A DNA stretch of 10,838 nt from an uncultured Dehalococcoidia bacterium (GTDB lineage Bacteria > Chloroflexota > Dehalococcoidia > Lucifugimonadales > GCA-2712585): positions 1 to 10,838 of the forward strand of contig CAJXDJ010000015.1 of the NCBI GenBank assembly GCA_913052045.1, read 5' to 3'. Both the position numbers and the translations under genes were made by a program. This document shows positions 6,632 through 10,838 of the stretch, piece after piece; positions within the stretch are counted from its first letter, which is position 1, and each line of letters starts with the position of its first letter. A model generated the notes under the pieces. The model was not told where the DNA came from, made no database searches, and saw only the letters and a list, made by a program, of their open reading frames with translations.

Positions 6632-7816
6632 ATGGTTGTCCATGACTACTTTCAAGAATCTATTGAGCTACACGAAAAACTACAAGGTAAAATAGAGGTT
6701 AGTTCTAAGTTTGAGATTACCGATCGAGCCAGTCTTTCGTTAGTTTATACTCCCGGTGTAGCAGAACCATGTCGCTCCATAGCCTTAGACCCTTCTAGAG
6801 CTCGCAAACTAACCATCAAGGGTAATTCCGTTGCTGTGGTCACAGATGGGTCGGCTGTTTTGGGGCTGGGGAATATTGGTGCATTAGCTGCAATCCCGGT
6901 CATGGAGGGCAAGGCTCTCCTGTTTAAAATGTACGCAGATATTGACGCTTGGCCGATTTGCTTGGACACCCAAGATACAGATGAATTGGTTGAAACTGTA
7001 AAGAGAATTGCCCCAGTTTTTGGAGGGATTAATTTAGAGGATATAGCAGCCCCACGATGTTTTGAAATTGAACGACGTCTTCAGAATATAGGAATACCGG
7101 TTTTCCACGACGATCAACATGGTACAGCAATTGCAACTCTCGCAGGGTTGATTAATGCTGCAAAGGTAATCGGCCGAAAAATGGAGGACTTGCGTGTAGT
7201 AATTTCGGGCGCCGGAGCTTCTGGCATCGCTGTGGCCCGTCTGTTGAAATGCGTCGATTTTCGGAGTGATCTTTCTACTCCTGTGAAGGATGTCATTTTA
7301 TGTGATAGTAAAGGCATTGTTTCCTCTCAGCGAACAGATTTGAATTCGGAGAAAGAATCAACTTTGGCATTTACTAATATGACCAACAAGAACGGCAGTC
7401 TTTTCGAAGCAATGAAAGGAGCCGATGTATTTATAGGCCTGAGCCGGGGTGGTTTGTTGAATCCTGAAAACATAAGGGATATGGCTTCGGATCCGATAGT
7501 ACTTGCAATGGCTAACCCTGTTCCGGAAATAATGCCAGAAGAAGCCTTTGAAGGAGGAGCTGCCATTGTTGGAACCGGTAGGAGTGATTTGCCAAACCAA
7601 ATTAACAACTCGCTGGTATTTCCAGGAATATTCAGAGGAGCTTTGGATGCAGGCGCTTCGAGAATTTCGGAAGATATGAAACTAGCGGCAGCCTACGCGT
7701 TGGCTGATTCGGTGAAACAGCCGTCTTCAGATGAGATATTGCCTGATCCGCTGGATTTATCTGTTTCACCGATGGTATCGACGGCTGTTTACAATGCGGC
7801 AATTACCGGGTCTTAG
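6632..7816 (+). CDS. Malic enzyme, short bacterial form (oxaloacetate-decarboxylating)
   Basis: Oxidatively decarboxylates malate to pyruvate and CO2, reducing NAD+ or NADP+; a cytoplasmic link between the TCA cycle and pyruvate. At 394 aa it has the length of the short YtsJ-like class without a phosphotransacetylase domain. Visible motifs: catalytic Tyr39 in LVYTPGVAEPC; catalytic Lys94 in EGKALLFKMYADIDAWPI; metal ligands E136-D137 in GGINLEDIAAP and D160-D161 in FHDDQHGTAIA; nucleotide-binding GAGASG at 193-198; and the ANPVPEIMPEEA segment near the C-terminus. Cofactor preference cannot be read from sequence alone. Start: ATG 6632 with GGAGG at 6620-6624, 7 bases upstream, and an in-frame TAG directly before it (6629-6631). 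The preceding 136 bases contain no recognisable gene. Confidence 0.95.
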   Translation: MVVHDYFQESIELHEKLQGKIEVSSKFEITDRASLSLVYTPGVAEPCRSIALDPSRARKLTIKGNSVAVVTDGSAVLGLGNIGALAAIPVMEGKALLFKMYADIDAWPICLDTQDTDELVETVKRIAPVFGGINLEDIAAPRCFEIERRLQNIGIPVFHDDQHGTAIATLAGLINAAKVIGRKMEDLRVVISGAGASGIAVARLLKCVDFRSDLSTPVKDVILCDSKGIVSSQRTDLNSEKESTLAFTNMTNKNGSLFEAMKGADVFIGLSRGGLLNPENIRDMASDPIVLAMANPVPEIMPEEAFEGGAAIVGTGRSDLPNQINNSLVFPGIFRGALDAGASRISEDMKLAAAYALADSVKQPSSDEILPDPLDLSVSPMVSTAVYNAAITGS

Positions 7817-7826
7817 GAAACCGTTT

Positions 7827-7848
7827 CTGGGTATAAATAAGGACCCAG
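7827..7848. repeat. Small hairpin downstream of malic enzyme
   Basis: CTGGGT (7827-7832) and ACCCAG (7843-7848) form a perfect 6-bp stem with a 10-base A/T-rich loop, starting 10 bases after the malic enzyme stop. No T-run follows, so it is not a classical terminator. It could stabilise the 3' end or be chance. The rest of the 139-base gap before mutL shows nothing recognisable. Confidence 0.25.
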
Positions 7849-7955
7849 GGGTTCAGTTCTTGGTCCAATTGACTTTCATTAAGCGAAATATTCCCGCGAG
7901 CTTCGTAACGACAAGTATTGTGGTTCTTAGTGGGGATAAAGAGTAACATAGGTAT

Positions 7956-9671
7956 GTGCCCATTAAACGCCTATCAGCCCAACTTGCCAACAAGATAGCA
8001 GCGGGAGAAGTAATAGAGCGCCCGGGATCTGTAGTCAAGGAATTGTTGGAAAACGCTCTGGATGCTGAAGCTACTAGCATTGTTGTGGAAGTGAAAAGAG
8101 GCGGTATAGACTTAATACGGGTCACCGATAATGGGATTGGTATAGCATGCGACGAGTTAGGTCTAGTCTTTGAGAGACACGCGACTAGTAAGCTTTCTCG
8201 TATTGAAGATTTAGATTCGCTACAGACTCTAGGGTTCAGAGGGGAGGCTTTATCGAGTATAGCAGTCGTTTCTAGAGTTAAATTGACCACACGTGGAATT
8301 ACATCAGATATTGGGAGCCAAATAGTATTGGAATGGGGCGGACCAGTCCGATACAGTATGAAAGGATGTTCTGTGGGTACAACTGTAGAGATTTGTGATC
8401 TCTTTCAGAACGTTCCAGCTCGAAGGAAATTTCTCAGATCATTTAGAAGCGAGATTAATAATATTGCACATGCTGTTAGTCGTATCGCTCTGTCTTTCCC
8501 TTTCGTTGCAATAATTTTGCGGGTAGATGACAAAGAGATATTTAGGTCGCTGGGGACAGGCAATCTGCAAGAAACTATAGCTTCCATATATAAAGTTGAC
8601 ATCGCCAGCAATATGCTAAAAGTACAATATGCTGACGATTCAGGCAGGCACAAGGTGAATGGATATATCAGTCCTCCACAGGTTAATCGGTCTAATAGAT
8701 CCCAAGTTACCTTTTTGGTTAACCGTAGATGGATTAGGAGCCGGTTACTTTCGGTTGCTTTAGATGACGCCTATCGCGGCCTTTTGCCACAAGGTCGTTA
8801 TCCGATAACAATTTTAGATTTGTCCGTTCCTACTGAAGAATTGGATGTCAATGTTCATCCAACGAAGAGAGAAGTAAAATTCAGGTTAGAGAATATAGTT
8901 TTCTCGGTTTTACAGAGAGCGGTTCGAGAGGTATTGATTGAAGATTCACCAGTGCCAAAATTCCGTATAGATACTACTTCGGGTTATTCTTCCAGGTCTA
9001 CCGTAGATACGATGGGTTTCCAAGCCCCATTGGGAGACAGAATTACCGTCATCAAAGACGTGCCTCAGAAACAAGAGCCACTTAGAACCGTTTATGAGAA
9101 GGCTTCTAATATACGCATAATTGGACAGGCCAGCAAGAAATTTATAATTGGTGAAGGAACTGATGGAATCTTTTTGATTGACCAACACGCTGCCCATGAA
9201 TGTGTATTATATGAAAAACTCAGAGGAGAAATGGAGTTAAATCGTGGTTCATCTCAGACCCTCTTGGAACCTGTGATAGTCGAGTTTCCACCGGAACATT
9301 TAGGATTAGAAGAGGATGTTATCAGTGAGATGCGGAATCAGGGATTTGAACTGGATTTTTTTGGGGAATCTGCCTATTTGATTCGGGCAATACCATCTGT
9401 TTTTGGAGATTCCGATCCGACTAGAGGATTCTTGGATATAATAGAATCATTAAACCGAGGTAGTCCTATCAAGGACAAACGAGAACTGATAGCGGCTTCA
9501 ATAGCTTGTCATGGTTCTGTTCGCGCAGGCCACACGCTGAGTTTGGAGGAGATGACAGAGATGGTCAAGCTCCTAGGGGATACTAATAATCCTCATGTTT
9601 GTCCTCATGGTCGACCAACAACGCTGCGCATTAGTTCAACAGAGTTGGATAAACAATTTCGGCGGCGGTGA
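7956..9671 (+). CDS. mutL: DNA mismatch repair protein MutL, endonuclease type
   Basis: Partner of MutS in mismatch repair; couples mismatch recognition to strand incision. At 571 aa it contains both domains. The N-terminal GHKL ATPase shows ELLENALDA (E29/N33), VTDNGIGI (56-63), GFRGEALSS (93-101), VPARRKFL and the NVHPTKREVKF segment. The C-terminal dimerisation/nuclease domain carries DQHAAHECVLYE (409-420), an exact DQHA-x2-E-x4-E metal-binding endonuclease motif. Also present are AC518HGSVRAG and C549-P-H-G-R-P, the other conserved elements of nicking MutL proteins; enterobacterial MutL lacks these. So the host probably uses MutL nicking rather than MutH. Start: GTG 7956, giving PIKRLSAQLANKIAAGEVIE right at the family's normal N-terminus; Shine-Dalgarno is weak (AGG close by). 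An overlapping ATG at 7954 is out of frame. Confidence 0.96.
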   Translation: MPIKRLSAQLANKIAAGEVIERPGSVVKELLENALDAEATSIVVEVKRGGIDLIRVTDNGIGIACDELGLVFERHATSKLSRIEDLDSLQTLGFRGEALSSIAVVSRVKLTTRGITSDIGSQIVLEWGGPVRYSMKGCSVGTTVEICDLFQNVPARRKFLRSFRSEINNIAHAVSRIALSFPFVAIILRVDDKEIFRSLGTGNLQETIASIYKVDIASNMLKVQYADDSGRHKVNGYISPPQVNRSNRSQVTFLVNRRWIRSRLLSVALDDAYRGLLPQGRYPITILDLSVPTEELDVNVHPTKREVKFRLENIVFSVLQRAVREVLIEDSPVPKFRIDTTSGYSSRSTVDTMGFQAPLGDRITVIKDVPQKQEPLRTVYEKASNIRIIGQASKKFIIGEGTDGIFLIDQHAAHECVLYEKLRGEMELNRGSSQTLLEPVIVEFPPEHLGLEEDVISEMRNQGFELDFFGESAYLIRAIPSVFGDSDPTRGFLDIIESLNRGSPIKDKRELIAASIACHGSVRAGHTLSLEEMTEMVKLLGDTNNPHVCPHGRPTTLRISSTELDKQFRRR

Positions 9672-9704
9672 TGGTATTTGGTCGGGATTATTGGCTAGAT
9701 GGGG

Positions 9705-9917
9705 TTAAAATTTCTGTGTGTTCGATATTTCCCGAGGTCTGAATATGGAGTCTTTTGGAAGTTTTGAAGAAGGATTGACCTTTCTATTGTCCCTGCCCCA
9801 ACGGTTAGTTCCAAAAGCTAAGACACCTGCTACGAATGCGAACGCTACACCGAACTTTGATAAGAAGGCGCGCCTGGATTTATGGGCTGGTGTGTTTCGA
9901 GTTAATTCTTTTGGCAT
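9705..9917 (-). CDS. Small membrane-anchored protein with twin-arginine-like motif
   Basis: A 70-aa ORF on the opposite strand, convergent with mutL (33 bases between stops) and divergent from the lipoprotein. The N-terminus has KSRRAFLSK, close to the twin-arginine consensus (S/T)RRxFLK. It is followed by one hydrophobic segment (FGVAFAFVAGVLAFG) and then a polar C-terminal tail with KLPKDSIFRPRE. This is the architecture of a Tat signal-anchored small protein facing outward. I do not recognise the family and give no function. Start at ATG 9917: an in-frame stop lies upstream, and GAGGA is present but very close to the ATG. The organised N-region/hydrophobic/tail layout, unlike the low-complexity plus-strand readings here, is the reason to call it real. 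Confidence 0.5.
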   Translation of the reverse strand: MPKELTRNTPAHKSRRAFLSKFGVAFAFVAGVLAFGTNRWGRDNRKVNPSSKLPKDSIFRPREISNTQKF

Positions 9918-9947
9918 ATCCTCAAAAGTTTCCGTTTCTTAATTCAT

Positions 9948-9975
9948 ATTGTACTCTGTTGTGGCTACGATACAA
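9948..9975 (-). promoter_or_regulatory. Candidate promoter for the minus-strand small protein
   Basis: On the minus strand, TTGTAT (9970-9975) and TACAAT (9948-9953) are separated by 16 bases and lie about 30 bases before the ATG at 9917. The -10 matches 5 of 6 consensus bases; the -35 only 3 of 6. The 145-base divergent gap 9918-10062 is AT-rich. On the plus strand TAAAAT at 10033-10038 is a possible -10 for the lipoprotein, without a well-spaced -35. Confidence 0.3.
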
Positions 9976-10062
9976 GATGTTAATTTATAAACTGCAACTT
10001 GGTTTTTGCAACAATAAAGACTTTTTGTTTGTTAAAATTAAATTGCTATGGGAAATCCTTTT

Positions 10063-10838
10063 ATGAAGCGATCTTACTGCAATTTTGTAGTTGCAGTATT
10101 GATTATTGCTTCGATCAATCTATTTGTTGGATGTCGCGATCAACAAATAGAATCCAATCCTGACATGATAGTCAGTCTTAGTACGAAGATTAATCATAGT
10201 CCTACTTTGGCCCACGAGGCGATCACTCCTACTTTGACTGTGGAAGCAAAATCCCATTCTGAACCTCATGTTGAAACGCCACGTACTACTTCGACAGTTT
10301 GGCCAACCCCTATGCTTACTGTTCCAATCATCATACCAACGACAGTTGTCGAAATGGATACGATAGAGTCTGTCACTCGTGACACAGGGGCAGTTAGAAT
10401 TACGCCGACATCGATATTCCCACCCGCAATGAGCCCAACTGTGAGCCAAACGGATGCCAACGTACACGATATGCTAACAGTTGGGCTCATTGCGGGTGTT
10501 CCGAAGCTGCCAAAGGCTGATCTCATCGCACTGACGCTAAGTTTAAAAAGACAGCACGGTGAATTATCCGGGGCTCGTTATAACAAGACTGAATATGAGA
10601 TTGGGGCCGAAGAATATTTTTATGTTGCCGATTTTTCTGACACTTCTATGAAGAGGATAAAGGGCAGGCTTGGGTTTATATCAGAAAACGCTCATTGGTT
10701 TTTCGAGGAGGGAGTAAATTTTGATGTAGATGCATTGGAAAAGTCTGCTAAGTTCTTTGAAGAGGCAATTATACCATCGGTCATTGGGAGTTTTGGTAGC
10801 ATATGGCCTGATAAATCGATTGAAATCTTGGATCGAGA
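10063..10838 (+). CDS. Lipoprotein, N-terminal part of a probable secreted peptidase-like protein (runs off the end)
   Basis: 258 codons are open to the window edge with no stop; the protein is incomplete. Residues 1-23 form a lipoprotein signal: MKRS, hydrophobic FVVAVLIIASINLFVG, then C24. The lipobox LFVGC has Phe at -3, slightly off consensus. A long Thr/Pro/Ser-rich linker (about 45-140) follows. A folded domain then begins (ADLIALTLSLKRQHGE; EEYFYVADFSD; RLGFISENAHWFFEEGVNF; a helix KFFEEAIIPSVIGSFGSIW). From memory, a domain of this layout occurs before the catalytic part of secreted metallopeptidase-like proteins in Chloroflexota. No catalytic motif is visible before the edge, so the peptidase label is inference. 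ATG 10048 is an in-frame alternative start; 10063 gives a better signal peptide and has GGGA upstream. The gene contains several perfect inverted repeats, listed separately. Confidence 0.7.
   Translation, partial: MKRSYCNFVVAVLIIASINLFVGCRDQQIESNPDMIVSLSTKINHSPTLAHEAITPTLTVEAKSHSEPHVETPRTTSTVWPTPMLTVPIIIPTTVVEMDTIESVTRDTGAVRITPTSIFPPAMSPTVSQTDANVHDMLTVGLIAGVPKLPKADLIALTLSLKRQHGELSGARYNKTEYEIGAEEYFYVADFSDTSMKRIKGRLGFISENAHWFFEEGVNFDVDALEKSAKFFEEAIIPSVIGSFGSIWPDKSIEILDR
10075..10098. repeat. Perfect 8-bp inverted repeat in lipoprotein signal region
   Basis: TACTGCAA (10075-10082) and TTGCAGTA (10091-10098) are exact complements with an 8-base spacer. ACTGCAA also occurs at 9991-9997 in the upstream gap, so a regulator-binding role near the start is possible but unproven. 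Confidence 0.45.
10119..10151. repeat. Perfect 11-bp inverted repeat at the lipobox codons
   Basis: TCTATTTGTTG (10119-10129) and CAACAAATAGA (10141-10151) are exact complements with an 11-base spacer that includes the lipobox Cys codon (10132-10134). The transcript could form a stable hairpin here, in the early coding region. Confidence 0.55.
10340..10384. repeat. Two short near-palindromes in the linker
   Basis: CGACA-GT-TGTCG at 10340-10351 and TGTCAC-TC-GTGACA at 10371-10384. Each has a 2-base centre, so they are better seen as protein-site-like or mutationally perfected palindromes than as RNA hairpins. Confidence 0.35.
10421..10498. repeat. Perfect 22-bp inverted repeat with 34-base spacer inside the lipoprotein gene
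   Basis: The arm at 10421-10442 (begins CACCCGCAATGAGCCC) is exactly complementary to 10477-10498 (ends GGGCTCATTGCGGGTG). The spacer is 10443-10476. A perfect 22-bp match this close is far beyond chance. It lies in the Thr/Pro-rich linker, encoding PAMSPTV on the left and TVGLIAG on the right. Inverting the spacer leaves the lipoprotein frame open. No transposase or recombinase is visible nearby. Confidence 0.85.

Noticed and set aside
7841..7866. tRNA-like GGTTC motif after malic enzyme
   Set aside because: No cloverleaf with acceptor and anticodon arms can be built around it; only short chance pairings.
7853..8290. Minus-strand 145-aa ORF across the mutL start
   Set aside because: Mostly antisense to the conserved GHKL ATPase of MutL, and without domain features of its own.
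9672..9704. Bidirectional terminator between convergent mutL and the small minus-strand gene
   Set aside because: The 33-base gap has no GC-rich stem and no T-run in either direction.
9718..9942. Plus-strand 74-aa ORF in the mutL-lipoprotein gap
   Set aside because: No recognisable domain or ribosome binding site; the overlapping minus-strand ORF has a much more protein-like layout.
10266..10526. Minus-strand 86-aa ORF opposite the lipoprotein
   Set aside because: It is a shadow of the Thr/Pro-rich linker; its repeated peptide (PAMSPTVS / TVGLIAG) is just the 22-bp inverted repeat read from the other strand.

Overview
The window looks like one assembled contig from an uncultured bacterium. 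Nearly all of it (about 440-10838) has moderate-to-low GC and consistent codon use. The first ~440 bases are conspicuously GC-rich and change abruptly into the rest. The best guess for the main organism is a Chloroflexota lineage (SAR202/Dehalococcoidia-like). This rests on the style of the NuoG/formate-dehydrogenase-like subunit, with its extra cysteine block, and on the lipoprotein at the right end. It is inference, not proof.

Layout. (1) 1-~440: a GC-rich block with the start of a secreted metallo-beta-lactamase-like protein that loses its family resemblance after ~60 residues; probably foreign or chimeric DNA. (2) ~441-563: the last ~40 codons of a NuoF-like NADH-binding subunit, in a different frame from the GC-rich ORF. 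(3) 568-3414: a large multi-Fe-S NuoG/FdhA-like protein lacking the catalytic Cys/Sec of formate dehydrogenases. (4) 3547-6117: mutS. (5) 6145-6495: an ArsC/Spx-family thioredoxin-fold protein whose reading frame crosses an in-frame TGA exactly where the first Cys of the CxxC motif belongs, followed by a bacterial-SECIS-like hairpin; I read it as a selenoprotein (U-S-S-C). A conventional ORF caller would start it too late, at 6214. (6) 6632-7816: short-form malic enzyme. (7) 7956-9671: mutL with an intact endonuclease motif. (8) 9705-9917, minus strand: a small protein with a twin-arginine-like membrane anchor. (9) 10063 to the right end: the N-terminal part of a lipoprotein with a Thr/Pro-rich linker, whose gene contains several perfect inverted repeats, including a 22-bp pair.

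How the genes work together. nuoF-nuoG form an NADH-linked electron-transfer module. mutS and mutL are the two core proteins of mismatch repair; a redox selenoprotein and malic enzyme (malate to pyruvate plus reduced nicotinamide cofactor) lie between them on the same strand. Short gaps suggest nuoF-nuoG and mutS-selenoprotein are co-transcribed pairs; the 130-140 base gaps before mutS, malic enzyme and mutL leave their co-transcription open. No rRNA, tRNA, CRISPR array, insertion sequence or convincing rho-independent terminator was seen. The two most notable items are the putative selenoprotein with its SECIS and the 22-bp inverted repeat, whose spacer can be flipped without breaking the lipoprotein reading frame.
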